From assembly GCA_963662175.1 (NCBI GenBank), contig OY759217.1:12154562-12218561 (forward strand): 64,000 nt of DNA. The letters are read 5' to 3'. Under the pieces are notes generated by a model. The model was not told the origin of the DNA, made no database searches, and saw only the letters and a list, made by a program, of their open reading frames with translations. A program made the position numbers and the translations under genes. Origin of the DNA: Aradus depressus (taxonomy: Eukaryota > Arthropoda > Insecta > Hemiptera > Aradidae). How positions within the stretch are numbered: the first letter of the stretch is position 1; each line of letters opens with the position of its first letter. Shown one piece after another: positions 1 to 11,165 of the stretch.

Positions 1-774
1 GAAGAGAATTTTATAATGAATATAAAATGCATTATTGTAGATAGCGAAGTACAACGGTAATTATATTGAAAAATGAAAATTAATTAAAAATAAAATATAC
101 GTGTTGTAGATATAACAGGACTTTCTTGTGATTCTCTGACGACCTTTTCCCCTTGAACTGGTTGAGGACATTTCGAATATGTCAAATATCCCCTTCCACA
201 AAAAGTTTTGCTCTGTGAGAACAAGAGACAAATTGTAGCTAATTAAATGAATAATTTCTTTAATAAAAAGTTAGTTGTTTCTCTCCATGGCAGTAGGTTC
301 ACCTCGATTAATTTGTTGCTCAACTTGTGTTTGTGTTGTGACTCTGTTGATATTTCATCAGTGGAAGCGGGGATGGTTTCACATTTCTCATTAATTATTA
401 ACGAAGTAAATATAATTAAGAGGAGGGGGTTGGGGGGTTGCTGAAAGGAAGAAAAATGACATTTTGTAGACTAACTAAAGATGAGAGCCTGAAGCACCTT
501 GTCAGAGGGGTGGCACCAGGGATTTATCTACCTACCACCTCATATACATTCCACCCCTTTTCACACCTTTCGGCTGTTTTCTACCATGCTTCATTATATC
601 AGTTTTAATGAAAATTGTCTATACTAAACTTAGTAAATTTATTAAAACAGTTAAGGGAAGCCCAGGCAATGTACAATATATTCAGAGAGGATAACAAGAA
701 AAAAAATGGTAAAATATCAGAATCGTTAGCCATTTTTATATACTTACCTTATAAAATATAATAATAATATAACA
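1..774. other. AT-rich DNA, no gene recognised
   Basis: Only short open frames are present, with no recognisable domain or RNA. The stretch is AT-rich, with scattered homopolymer runs. I see nothing that supports a feature here. Confidence 0.6.
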
Positions 775-1020
775 ATATGTGATGTGGCCATTACAGGACT
801 TTCAAAACGAAATTTTAGGACAGTTTCTGGCATGTATCTTGCAAACCGGGCAATCAAAAAAAAAAAAATTGTATTTAATATAAGATGTGCCTTTTAGTTT
901 TCTATACAACTTTTATTTGAAAAGATTTTTTGATTAGGTCATAAATATAAGTGGTATTTCGTAAAATGTACTTAGGCCTTGAAGCTCGTAACTTTCCAAT
1001 CACAAACACACACACAGATA
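775..1020 (+). repeat. Dispersed repeat family C, fragment
   Basis: This segment shares an ordered series of phrases with 4,420-5,010 and 8,270-8,725: TTTAGGACAGTTTCTG, then CATGTATCTTGC, then a GTGCCTTTTAGTTTTCTA block, then TTTGAAAAGATTTTTTGATTA, then CTCGTAACTTTCCAATCA. The order is the same in all three, so this is one family of at least 450 bp. No coding capacity is visible, and the ends and class are unknown. Confidence 0.6.
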
Positions 1021-1317
1021 ATGAATATTAGGAAATAAACCTTTTCCATGCGCAGGCTGTCGATGTTGGGTAGGAATATGAAAACAGACTCCTGTCTACT
1101 ATTGTCTCTTTTACATAAAATGTGACACATTCTATTTTGTTGAAATTAGTTTTTCTAACTCTCTTTCTAAGTCATCTAATATTATGTCTATTAATCTTTC
1201 ACAAAAAATGTTCCTCATGATTTTTTTTTTTTTCCACAATTTAATCGACAATTTTTAACTGTGAAAACACAATAAGAAAAAAATGAACAAAAGAGAGTTT
1301 GACAAAAACATATTAAG
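1021..1317. other. AT-rich DNA, no gene recognised
   Basis: No domain, RNA or repeat boundary could be recognised. Confidence 0.5.
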
Positions 1318-1985
1318 GTCACTTGATGAAGGGGCTGATTAGCACCACCTCCTCCTCAGGCAGGAGGTCACGAGGCCAACGACGATTCAGTCATCGAGCT
1401 GGGCTGCTGGTATGGTAGGATGAAAAGTGAACTTTTTGTGCAAAGTAGTGTATAACTGTTGTGTAACTTCGTGTAAGAATGGTATTTCGAGATTGCAGCA
1501 TAATGTTATGTTTGAAAAGTGGTACTGGCATTGTGTGATTGTTCAAAGAATTTTGTTTCGAATGGCTTCAATTTTTTTTGGTGTGAGAGGGCTTAGCAGA
1601 ATCCCAGAACTGAAAATCATATGTTTAGATAGGTCTGATAAGGGTCTTGTAGACACTCAGTTTGTGGTTGAAGCGAAGTTGAGATCTCTTGTCTAGTAGT
1701 CATTTGATCAGTTATCGCCTTTTCATTTTCTGTCGAGTCTGCTGTTGTTCAAATTCAGTCGTCTGTCAACATAGAGTCTTTGGTATCGTACGTCTTTGTC
1801 ATGTTTCAGAGGGACATTTTTCAGCCATACAGTTGGGCAGTCACCGCGCCTCAAGGTGAATGTAACATGAAGGAATTTGTTCTCATTTATGTTTACCTTC
1901 CACAGACGTAGTCAACCCTTTATTAGATGTTATGTCCTTTGGATGTTATGTCATCGGCGTAGGTGGCTCGCACCGTCTCAGGCGA
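1318..1985 (-). pseudogene. Decayed Jockey-type LINE reverse transcriptase, C-terminal half
   Basis: Read on the minus strand, the segment runs through landmarks of a Jockey-clade ORF2. First comes ATYADDI (about 1,950-1,970), the RT catalytic box. Next is FTLRRGDCPTVWLKN, then a YVDRRLN block, then a KLSVYKTLIRPI region. The end is a PRDLL-type C-terminus near 1,340. The same order is seen in the intact ORF2 at 30,053-32,749, which also has LRRGDCP and ends in HRDLLV. Stop codons and frameshifts break it in several places, so it is an old dead copy. No 3' tail or target duplication could be defined. The plus-strand frame at 1,427-1,696 is a shadow of this relic. Confidence 0.8.
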
Positions 1986-3672
1986 TGACTAACAATTTCC
2001 AACTTACATTCTTTTTCATATTTTCGATTTCTTTCACTTATTATACATTTTAGTTAATTTCACGAGAACTACATTACTGAGTTCAACATATTTGTACTGA
2101 AATTGTGTATCATGAATATTTTTTAAGATGAACAGCGTAATGCTAGGGCCTACGATGAGAATTTAATCTAAATCGGAAGATGGTAAAACAACAGAAAAAA
2201 ATACAAAAAAAAACCATAAAAAACAAAGTTCTATCAACACAATGCTGATTTTTTAAGAATAGTTTTTATTTATGGGAAATTTTAATAGTATATTAGTAAT
2301 CTTTAAATTACAAAATGTACGTAATATAGACAACATTGAAAATTTGGAATTATTTTGCAATGTTTTGATAATATTCTTTGAATTTTTTAAGGAATATTGG
2401 ATTAAAACAGTTTGATTCCTCAAAAAATATTTTCTTTATAAAATAAATTTATTCTAAAAAATTGCCGTAATATTTTCTGACCTACGTCTGAATATTGTTT
2501 TTATGATTGAAAAAAGATTAATTTAAATATTGGATGAATGTTTAATTCAATATTGAAATAAGGAAAAAAATTCTTGATTTCAGTTGAGAATATTCAGTGA
2601 AAATTTAGGGAATATTTGGTGCCGCAGGGGTTGGTCAATTACACTTTTTTTTTAAATTTACTAATAGATATTTATAAGTGTGCAAAAAATACATAGAACA
2701 AGGAAATGTGCTAAGAGAGAGATAATGACAATGTCAAAATGTAAATGTCTAGAGGGAAGAAATCACCCAATGGTGACACTCCCTAGTCAATGAGTTACTC
2801 TCCTTTGTATATAATCACTGTCACTGCTGCTGCTATGGAGGAGTTAAGCCGTCGTTGGGGATGTGTGTCAGAATGGAAGGCGCAGACTAGAGGTCTATTG
2901 TGGGAACTAAGGGAGGAAAATAATTATTGTATACTTAGATTTAGCAACTTCGGAGACAAAAGTTGACAAACGGTTAACGTCAACATGAAGAGTTTTGTTG
3001 GAGAAGTATTAAGGAACGTTGGCTATTGTAGGAATGATTTTGAATTGAAGGAATTGGATGCGCTGAAGATTGGAAGCCTTGGCAGAACCCCAGAGTTTAT
3101 TCCATAAGTCCACATATGTTTGAGTACTGCGTTGTATATAAGTTGTTTTGTTTTCAAATTTAATTTAGATTTTTTGTCTAGTAGTTTTTGTAACAGTTTA
3201 TGACTTTTGTTAATATGTATTTAAATTTTTAGCTTAGAAGTTGAAATAATGAATACAATTTTTTTTTCCAGTAATTCACCCATAATCAGCATGTCAATAA
3301 GCAACTTTTGAGTGCTATTGTGAAACAAATTCTAAAAAGCATGCTACTGTACCATATCTTTTCTAAAATAATGTTTCACATTCTCATTTTTACCCAAGGT
3401 TAGACTAATTGAAGTTTTGAAGGAGTAAAGTTCCACAGTGGGTTGGTCTTATTAAAGACAGTGATGTTGGTTAGTTTGGTATGTGGGTCAGTATCCGGGG
3501 TTTAAGAAGGCTGACAGAGGAGGGAGGGATGGGGGCTCTGATTGGTTGACAGGGTTAGTTAGCTCACAGGTCACGTGCTGTCATGGACCCTCCCTCTCTT
3601 CCAACATACCGCCCATCACACTCTCTCTCTCTCTCTCTGCCTTGGAACCTATCTTACTGATCTTTCCTTCCC
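1986..3672. other. AT-rich DNA with a CT-rich microsatellite
   Basis: No coding or RNA gene was recognised. A (CT)n tract lies around 3,620-3,640. Short tandem A/T runs are common. Confidence 0.5.
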
Positions 3673-3945
3673 CTATTGGAATGTCAATCCTATTGTGATA
3701 TTGTCAAGAAAGACTTTGTCCAAAAATGTTCTCTTCTTTTCCAGGGGGATATGCGCCTCTGTTTTGCGCATCAAACTTGATTGTTGGATCAATATTTGAT
3801 TTTGCACACCGGGCACAGAATCAAAGAACTGTGCATATACACTAAAATCAGGGATCAGAGATATTAAAAACCCCAATTTTGTTACTTTAAAATTATTTCG
3901 GGCAAGTGCTTGCACAGCAAGATCCATTGAAGGGTTCAATTTCAT
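3673..3945 (-). CDS. Unidentified 90-codon open frame
   Basis: An uninterrupted minus-strand frame of 90 codons starts at ATG and has an unremarkable amino-acid mix, including MDLAVQALARNNFKV near the N-terminus and LIPDFSVYAQFFDSVPG in the middle. Its composition is less skewed than the neighbouring AT-driven frames. I recognise no domain, signal peptide or membrane segment. It could be a transposon fragment, an exon, or chance. There is no promoter, splice or homology evidence to decide. Confidence 0.2.
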   Translation of the reverse strand: MKLNPSMDLAVQALARNNFKVTKLGFLISLIPDFSVYAQFFDSVPGVQNQILIQQSSLMRKTEAHIPLEKKRTFLDKVFLDNITIGLTFQ

Positions 3946-4419
3946 TTTTTAATGGCTATGTTTGAATGATATTAACTTATAGATTTACTGAAAGTTTCAA
4001 TAATTTGGAAGCCTCTGTGTCGTTCCCACTATCCCAAAACAAATTAATTGATGAATATCCAGGATGTTACTTCCCCAGATTGAATTATTTGTAATAAACT
4101 AAGTGTTTGCTCTCCCTTAGACTCCTCTCAGTTGTGGAGAGGCCTCCCTCTTAACCCCCACAATGTCATATTTCAGCCATCCAACAATGAATCTATCTGG
4201 TATTTTTTTATAAATAAAAATAATGATTAAATTTGCACGTAATATGTTAATAAAGTACCTAATATGACTCTCTTATATCAATTCTATGATATATTATTAC
4301 AATTAAACGGATCACTCCCACCCTTTTTCAAATTCATATCTACCTTATTTCAAACAGACTTATTCCTGGGTATAAGAATGTTATATGAAAGTTATGGCAC
4401 TAAATTAGGGTATCTTTGA
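3946..4419. other. AT-rich DNA, no gene recognised
   Basis: No feature could be supported. Confidence 0.5.
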
Positions 4420-5010
4420 TTCATTGTTATTCCGAGAGTGACTCTTAAACTTCGTGAACATGAGGGGGGGAGAGTGATCTGTAAAATGTAGTGGGTATAG
4501 GAAAGTATTCGTTTACATCTCTTATATTTGTATTCCAAATACGAAACTATTTCATAATGATATCCAATTATTTTCCAAACTATCGATAATAAAAAATAAA
4601 AGAAACATATTCTAACTGCCGTTGCCATGGATTACAATTAAAACATTGCTTTGAACTATTTCCTATAGAAATGTATGTTATTTGGAGAGCTATAACGTTC
4701 TTATTGGTCCTATCTGAAATCTGAGGACATTTTGATTGTTGGAATTTCATACGGAACGTTTTTTAAGAACCAATTTTTTGATAGGAAAACATGGAAAAAA
4801 ATTGGTTTTGAGACGTATTTTTGATTGTACCACGCAAAAATGGCGGCCTATACAAAAATGGCGGCCTATACAAAAATGTATATCATATAAAAGGTGCCTT
4901 TTGGTTTTCTCTACAAAGTTTGTTTGAAGGGAACTTTGATTAAATGAAAAATATAAACGGTATCTTAGATTGTATAAGTTAGCACATGTGATGTTCATTA
5001 TTGAATATTG
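4420..5010 (+). repeat. Dispersed repeat family C, longer copy
   Basis: It is collinear with 8,270-8,725, sharing an ATTCCGAGAGTGAC-like block, a CTATCTGAAATCTGAGGACAT-like block, CATATAAAAGGTGCCTTTT and AAGTTAGCACATGTGA. Inside it a 19-bp unit containing AAAATGGCGGCCTATAC is duplicated in tandem (about 4,837-4,876). The long minus-strand frames here are not recognisable proteins. Confidence 0.65.
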
Positions 5011-5725
5011 TTAGTTAGTAGAGTCAGAGAGCTCACAAGGTTCCAAACACTGTTCAGGAGAACTTGAAAAGTAAAATTCCATTGGAATCTCGATCTCAAA
5101 TTGTTGCACGATTTCAATTCTTTCTCTTGCTGACTATACACAAAAGTAATAAAAAACAAAAAAAAAAAAATTGAAAAATCCAATTCTAATGCTTTTATTG
5201 TGGTAAATAATAAAGTCTCCAGGGACGATACTAAATTGATTAAGGATAATGTTTTTGAAAGGGGGAGCATTTTTATTTTGACAATAGATTCACAAGGATT
5301 TTGGGATTTTCTGATTGTGTTCTACACATCTTCAATGTGTTATTTACGAATATAACTCCTTCTTATCCTACTTCTGTATTTGAAAGAGAACGTCTATCAG
5401 AATTACACTTGACCCACAGTTTTAAACAGAATATATTTTCTCAAGGATACTTACTTAGACCAAGATAACGTTGAAGGTGTTTCCCTTAAAATCCATAAAA
5501 AGAAGAGTTGATTTTCCCTCAGCGGATGAAGGGTTGCTAGGCTACCAGAGGCGCCCTCAGAAATCACCAGATAAAAGGATGCCTACCTGTAGTTACTTTC
5601 TGATTCAACTATCGGCTCTTTATAGAACAAATGCTGACAATCCAGTGTCCAGTTCATTTTGTCTTTCTGTGATATCTTGGAAACTACTGAAGTTATTTAA
5701 TGTCAATGAATTTAAGTTATTCCTG
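5011..5725. other. No gene recognised
   Basis: The stretch includes an A-run near 5,160 and an 88-codon plus-strand frame at 5,471-5,737 with no recognisable domain. Nothing further could be supported. Confidence 0.45.
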
Positions 5726-5870
5726 TCCCCCATCTGAGTCACAACTCAGAAGGACTCTCTGATGATGAGGGCAACCTCGAAAGCCGGCTAGCTAATACAA
5801 ATAAAAAATCTGTGACTAGATGTCAGACTACATCTTATTTGACAACCTGTGAAGCTAGTGTTTCTGTTTG
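5726..5870 (+). repeat. Repeat family F terminal segment, with hammerhead-like hairpin
   Basis: This copy runs from CCATCTGAGTCACAACT through the motif at 5,759-5,793 to a TTTGACAACCTGTGAAG end. The same block occurs at 50,085-50,250, inverted at 49,844-49,915, and degenerate at 33,600-33,690. Conserved ends with no coding content suggest the terminal repeat of a retroelement. Penelope-like elements are one possibility, but no reverse transcriptase or GIY-YIG endonuclease of that class is visible nearby. Confidence 0.55.
5759..5793 (+). other. Hammerhead-ribozyme-like motif (family F copy 1)
   Basis: The order is CTGATGA (a perfect match to the hammerhead core CUGANGA), one extra T, a 4-bp stem GAGG/CCTC closed by the GNRA tetraloop GCAA, then GAA, then the self-complementary AGCCGGCT, then A at the cleavage-site position. 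In the second copy (50,154-50,190) the tetraloop is GAAA, also GNRA. No convincing stem I flanks the core, and the extra T is non-canonical, so activity is uncertain. Confidence 0.4.
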
Positions 5871-5885
5871 TTACTAAGTTACAAC

Positions 5886-6160
5886 ATGCCAAGGTCCTTA
5901 GATTTTTTATTCGGGAGGTGGACTCGAGCAACCCGTCCTAGAGATGGGACGTTAAGCGAGGGTCCCGAGTCTGTGCGATGTAAGGTATTCGTTAAAGACC
6001 CATACCCTAATTGAATAAACCTGAGAAGGCAAAATTTAGGACCCCCACAGTGGAGTCGGGCTCATGTCCACCAGAGCGACGAAAGAGCGCTCTGGCATGT
6101 AGTAGGCGATATGACTTTGTAGTTAAAGCCCAGACTTCAGTCACAATAACTAACTACAAC
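5886..6160 (+). mobile_element. SINE1 copy, 5'-truncated, plus orientation
   Basis: It matches the body of SINE1 (complete copy at 59,938-60,263, minus strand): CCTTAG near the left, GGGACGTTAAGCGA, GTCCCGAGTC, then GTCGGGCTCATGTCCACCAG, ending in CACAATAACTAACTA. The tRNA-like head is missing. It is tail-to-tail with the next copy. Confidence 0.75.
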
Positions 6161-6199
6161 ATTAATAATCTGAGAAAATAGAATATTAAATATAAATAA

Positions 6200-6445
6200 C
6201 CTATCTTCTAAGATTAATTAGTTATTGTGATTCATACCCGGGATTTAACTACGAGGTCATATCGCCTACAACTAGAGCGTTCTTTCTTCGCTCTTGTGGG
6301 TTTGAGCCTGACTCTACTATGGGAGTTGTAAATTTTGCTCACCGTGAATTTTTATTCACCTAGGGTAGGGATCTTTAACGAGTACCTGGTATCGCACAGG
6401 ATCGGTACCATCGCTTTAAAAGGCGTGCTCAAGGTCGCTGCAAGA
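6200..6445 (-). mobile_element. SINE1 copy, 5'-truncated, inverted partner
   Basis: The minus-strand SINE1 body begins at the tail AATTAGTTATTGTG and runs to about GGCGTGCTCAAGG, where the homology stops before the tRNA-like head. With the preceding copy it forms an inverted pair separated by about 50 bp. Confidence 0.75.
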
Positions 6446-7140
6446 GGGCAGCATTAACACACTTAAGCCACTTGGATCATCAGTCCGAAGAGCACACAAA
6501 ACCATTATTTACTCTAAAAAGGTAAAATGTTTACGATAAGGTATGCTGTCATTGGTGCTAAACACTATGAATGGTGTACTGTTTAGTCTCACTGGGTGCA
6601 TTTCAGTAATAACTGAGATTTAGAATAGAGGAAATCCGTACAAACTTCTGATACATTTCATATTCATTTTAACAAAGTTCGCGGATATGAAAATTAATAC
6701 AGAGGGAAAAGGAGAATACGGTTAGTGTGAGAAATGAAATGTGTGGGTAGTGTTGGGCATTAGGAACGATAACCTTTTTGGTTGGGTGGGCGGTATGTTA
6801 GGTCGGGGGTGATAACCCTTTTTGGGGTGGGTGTGAACCCTTTCTCCTCGTCGGAGTGCAAGTCGTTTATCACACAACCTCCATTAAATATTAGACTTCT
6901 CCCCCCTGCCCGCCCCCCCCCCCCCCCCCCAACTCTCCAGTCGGACCAGGTTTCATATATCTCCCAGCATCTCACAAACACACTCCACACAGACAATACA
7001 ACCACTATTACATTCGGATAATTAAACTTACAGAGCTTCCTGGAACAACCTTGGTTCCCTGCCATGGTCCTGGTGGAAGGTGGCCCTCCAGACTGTCTAT
7101 ATGCACCCATGGTTCTGATAGAAGGTATGAAGGTATAACC
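6446..7140. other. No gene recognised; poly-C tract
   Basis: An 18-bp C run lies at 6,913-6,930 within a GC-rich patch. The glycine/proline-rich frames on both strands are products of this low-complexity composition. Confidence 0.5.
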
Positions 7141-7665
7141 ATATAACAAAAAGTCCTTAATAACTGCCATTGTAATGAATCTTAATTACTATGACTCATG
7201 TCCGGGCGTTAACTACGATGTCATATCGCCTACTACCAACGTCACTCTGCTAGACTTAAGGCCGAGTCTACTGTGTGTGTAGTCCTATATTTTGCTTACC
7301 TATGTTTATTCACATACGGTAAGGGTCTTTAACGACTACCAGACATCGCACAGGCTGGCCCGTAGGACGGCGTGCTCAAGGTTTTTTCACCTTCAGGATT
7401 AAAAACCTAAGGGCCTCGACCGGGTCTCGAATCCGCGATCTTGAGCTCAGTAAGCAAGCGTGTGCCTCGTGGTATGTGTATACCAATGAGCTCATCGGCA
7501 CCCTTTTGTAATGACCAAATGACACCAAATTGAATACAAGGATTCAGGAGTCACTGCCATAACGGTTGATTAGTTTTAGAGGGAGAGCGAAAACGTAGTT
7601 GATTAATTCAAGCTGGGGAAGTACATTGCCAGTGATTCACTGACGATTTTTTTGGTTTTATGGTG
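7141..7665 (+). repeat. Family B repeat, interrupted by SINE1
   Basis: The left part carries TAACTGCCATTGTAATGAA. The right part carries GGTTGATTAGTTTTAGAGGG, GCGAAAACGTAGTTGATTAA and GGGGAAGTACATTG, the 3' portion of family B. SINE1 at 7,179-7,505 splits it. Confidence 0.6.
7179..7505 (-). mobile_element. SINE1, near full-length, inserted in family B
   Basis: The element is 327 bp and flanked by a 9-bp duplication TTGTAATGA (7,170-7,178 and 7,506-7,514). Read on the minus strand it opens with a tRNA-like head (GGTGCCGATGAGCTC; degenerate B box GGATTCGAGACCC) and ends in the tail AGTAATTAAG. It is more diverged than the 59.9-kb copy and has no coding capacity. A LINE must supply its retrotransposition machinery. 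Confidence 0.85.
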
Positions 7666-7699
7666 GCTCCATAAAATATATATGTATATATTTTTTTTA

Positions 7700-8130
7700 T
7701 TAGGTTTTAAAAGAGGTTAGAAAAGCTCGGGGATCAAGGGATTACTGGGGGACTGGGACTGGCGATCGGCGAAACTATTGCGCCGATCGTCCCCAGCCCA
7801 TCTTACATTGCCTGTTTCTGCTCCCGCCAGGAGCCGACGAATCGGCCTGAACATCGGGTAGTCTGTTTCCGTCACCATCTGTCGTAGATCCAGTCCCAAA
7901 TACGATCTTGTCCCATGAATCAACACCACCCTAGCTTGGTCGTACAGCGGACATTCGAGAACCACATGTTCTGCTGTCTCGATACCGCCGCACGAACAGT
8001 TCGGGGTGTTCTTCCTGTGAAATCAGTTGAAATCACCATGACCTGATAATATTTGAGACGTCCAGTGATTAGGCTGTACCCATGTTGAGTCAAGGCGTAC
8101 CCGGACGTCCGGGAAGTATGCATACGTAGT
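7700..8130 (-). pseudogene. LINE C-terminal remnant (RNase H-distal zinc motif)
   Basis: On the minus strand one frame gives LTQHGYSLITGRLKYYQVMV. After a frameshift another gives CSCGGIETAEHVVLEC followed by PLYDQARVVL. A CxC...H....C arrangement with 'HVVLECP' wording is characteristic of the end of ORF2 in RNase H-bearing LINEs of the R1/I type. A related copy lies at 10,829-11,165. The frameshift and missing upstream RT mark it as a dead fragment. Confidence 0.7.
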
Positions 8131-8269
8131 TCGGTTTTATATCTGAAATTAATTATAGAGGTTGGTAAAGAAATGTAATTCACATTGTAGTTTCATATCC
8201 TCTTGAAATTTTCATACAATTTCATTACGACATATGAAAGAAAACAATAAGTTGACATATTTTCTTTGT

Positions 8270-8725
8270 TTCATTGTACAGTATACTCGTAATTCTGAGA
8301 GTGACATTCTTTGAAATATTCCCTACAGTTTATTTTTATCTTTGGGTCGCTATAAATTTTGTCGTATTTCTCCTATCTCAAATCTAAGAAAACATGAGCG
8401 ATTGGAAATTTAATAAGATACATTTTTTCGAGAAAATATGTGTTTCAAAACATTTCAGGACGGTTTTCTGCATATATCTTGCGAAAAATCTTATTTCATA
8501 TAGAATGTGTCTCAGTTTTTTTTACAATTTTAGTTTGAAAAGATTTCAGGTTATAAATATATGCGGGTTAGATATTAGACCCCGAAGTAAAGTGGTCTCA
8601 AATTCCATCTGATTTAAACCAAAATCTAATTAGATCTAAGTTAGCACATGTGACTTCTTCAATCAGAATTTCATAGCTGAAATGTGCGTTAGACGCTCAT
8701 AACTTTCCAATCATTTACATCATAC
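8270..8725 (+). repeat. Dispersed repeat family C copy
   Basis: It is collinear with 4,420-5,010 and 775-1,020: AATTCTGAGAGTGACATT, CTCAAATCTAAGAAAACATG, CATTTCAGGACGGTTTTCTG, AAGTTAGCACATGTGA, CTCATAACTTTCCAATCA. No coding content was recognised. A 55-bp piece of the same family recurs near 62,147-62,200. Confidence 0.65.
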
Positions 8726-8852
8726 TAAACACACACTTCCTCATACTAAAGATAAAAATATAGCCATGAAATGTTTCATTATAAACATGTGTCTCTCAGT
8801 TAGCTCCAAATACCGACTAGTTTCTCTTACTGGCCAACCTGGTTTAAATTAA

Positions 8853-9164
8853 TCAGAAGCTTAGGATCTTTTTGAAGTTCTGTCTCCTCAACACATTTGG
8901 TTTATGAAAAGCCATGTCAAAGATTTTCCCTTGGAGATGGGAATAACCTTCATATTCGCCCAGGATGTGTAGAGTGATTTCCTTCATCACTTCACTTCTT
9001 CTGCAGATTGGATCCTGAACAAGACCCATTATAAAGAGATGTTTCCTTGCAGAGTGGTGTCCAGTAAGATCCCCCAACACTTTTCTCAATGTCCCTGGGG
9101 GTTGGTCAAGTAGAGTTGTTCTTATTTTGATATCCATTCTTCTAATCAATCTTTTGACTGACAA
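8853..9164 (-). pseudogene. LINE ORF2 C-terminal remnant, second type
   Basis: The 103-codon minus-strand frame reads LGDLTGHHSARKHLFIMGLV, then QDPICRR, TLHILGEYEGYSHL and KPNVLRRQNFKKIL. This is the RNase H-distal tail typical of RNase H-bearing LINEs ('LTGH..LRKHL..MGL...C..C...ETxxHILCxC'). Two of the expected zinc-binding cysteines are substituted (CRRS for CxxC; EYEG for C-E-C-E). The upstream RT is absent, so it is a 5'-truncated dead copy. Confidence 0.75.
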
Positions 9165-9739
9165 GAACCCTTACGGAATCCTAAAAATTCTAAATGGTTG
9201 TTAAAAATATCAAAATGATTAGTAAAGTAAACTTTTTTATTTTTTTAAATAACCACAGAAAATGTTAAACAAACATTTTTTGTTTTTTATTGCTTTAATA
9301 TATATTATGTATTATCAGAGAGAGAAAGAGAGAGAGCTTGGGAGGGTGAAGAGATGAAGTGAGTTGAGATCGATATGTCATCCGCTACTGGGTGGACCTC
9401 CTCTCCGTGGGTTGATTTGAAAGTCATATTCATACGAGGAGAACCAATCAGACGGTACCTCATCAATCATGCATACGGGCATACAAAAAACACACAAACT
9501 CATATCTATATACAGAACCTAACCTGCATCCGACGACTCACACTAAATTTCTTTCAACCCGAGTTTTTTTTCTCTATGGGAGGGAAAGTAATTTCGAAAA
9601 AAAATACCAGTAGTAGGCATCAACTTTGAATCTGTCTGTTTTTCTCATGGCCAAACTTGTGTCATGTACATCATAAATAATAACATTTGATACTAATTTT
9701 TTGAACAAATTCTTTTTATTATCATTAACTTTCTGGCTT
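9165..9739. other. No gene recognised; GA microsatellite
   Basis: A (GA)n tract lies at about 9,316-9,340. An 84-codon plus-strand frame (9,375-9,629) has no recognisable domain. Confidence 0.45.
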
Positions 9740-9870
9740 GGAAGATGATTAGACTAGGATTAGGGGGAGGCTAAACACACAAATCTCAATAACTGGGAGG
9801 GTGAAAACGTAATTGATTAATTCTTGCTGGGGAAATACATAGACGGTTATTCAACTTATGAGAAGCAGTA
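9740..9870 (+). repeat. Family B fragment
   Basis: It contains TTAGGGGGAGGCTAAACAC, AACGTAATTGATTAATTCTT and GCTGGGGAAATACAT, the 3' part of family B. Confidence 0.6.
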
Positions 9871-10614
9871 ATAGTTGTTCCAATGATACAGGCTCCCCAG
9901 CTAGAGGGTCTCAATATGGGTAAGCAAAAAATCATAAAATATTATCCATAGTCATATTGATAAAAGCCAAGCCCTAATGAATAAATAATAAAACACTCCG
10001 CGGCAGCTCTATATTATTCCGTCTCAGGAAAGTACCATATAGGACAGTCAATATACTTTTGAAAACCTCCGTAATTCACACGGAATTTTAATCTTTTTAC
10101 GAAAAATCATCAGCTATGGATGATATAATAAATACTTTCGCCGAAAAAAAAGGCAAGAAAAGTACCTATTTAACCACTAAAATATTTTTTTTAGAGTTAA
10201 GTTATTTAGTACATATTGTTGTGTTGGACCATCCGAATAAAGGTTTCAATATCATTTTGGCTTTAAAAAATGTTTTATGTGCATTTTCGTGTCTAATTTG
10301 TTTTCCCTTCATTCCGTCTCAATATCATTCTTGAACTTTGAGCAATATTTCATGTGAAACTTACAGGTACTTTAAACTATTGAGTTTCCAAGACACTTTG
10401 TTATGTCCAAAATGTTGGTACATTCATTGTATAAGGATAAAATGAAATAAAGACAAAACATATCTTACTGGGAGTGGGACTCAAGGTACCGAGATCAGCC
10501 GTTGTGGTAGCGAGCCAATCAAAATACAAGGGATAACAGGCGATATGAGGCCAATCAGCAAGGATAGAAAAGTACTTAGTTCAAAAATACGAAAAACCAT
10601 TCGGGAGCGTCCGT
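9871..10614. other. No gene recognised
   Basis: The AT-rich stretch includes a 72-codon frame at 10,116-10,334 without recognisable features. Confidence 0.45.
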
Positions 10615-10800
10615 TAATTAAATAATTTATGGTTTCCAGATTTACTTTGTGAAACTCCATTCTAGGATTAGATTATTAAAATCTCACTTATATAAGTGAC
10701 TCTTGATAATGCCTTAACACGGCGAAACTAATTGAGTATTTGAGAATATATAGTGAAGTTTGACAAAGAAATTGTGTATTTTAATTATCTATTCCACCTT
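10615..10800 (+). repeat. Repeat family G, single-arm copy with hairpin motif
   Basis: This 186-bp block matches one arm of the palindrome at 25,248-25,453 and its right flank: TTTATGGTTTCCAGATTTAC, CTTGATAATGCCTTAACAC, GGCGAAACTAATTGAGTA and TTTGACAAAGAAATTGTG. The hairpin motif at 10,702-10,735 has the same outline as the hammerhead-like motif of family F but deviates in two core positions (TTGATAA). Confidence 0.6.
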
Positions 10801-10828
10801 TAATTAGTTTTAATTCAATATCTTCTTG

Positions 10829-11165
10829 TCGAAAGTGGGGAGAAGAGCTCGGGATCAAGGGATGACTGAGGGACTGGGATCGGCCATTGGTGGCACAAGT
10901 TGCGCCGATCGGGTCGTCCCCATCCCTGTTTCTGCTCCTGTCAGGAGCCGATGAATCGGCAGAACATCGGGTAATCTGGTAGACTTTTCCGTTCATCAGC
11001 TGCCGACATTCGAGGACCACTTGTTCTGCTGTCTCGATGAGTTGTTTTCCTCTAAAAGAAGAATAACTTAGTGTTAAAGTCACCATGATCTGATAATATT
11101 TGGGACATCCAGTGTATAGGCTGTATCCATGTAGAGTCAAGATGTACCCAGAACGTCCAGCGTCC
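10829..11165 (-). pseudogene. LINE C-terminal remnant related to 7,700-8,130
   Basis: The minus-strand frame reads LTLHGYSLYTGCPKYYQIMV, ETAEQVVLEC and a downstream SQSLSHPLIP, paralleling the 7.7-kb relic (HGYSLITGRLKYYQVMV; ETAEHVVLEC; SQSPSNPLIP). The CGGI-type zinc-binding start is deleted. It is a second dead copy of the same LINE subfamily. Confidence 0.7.

Noticed and set aside
6760..7170. 136-codon minus-strand Gly-rich frame
   Set aside because: It runs through a poly-C/poly-G tract and has no domain; composition artefact.
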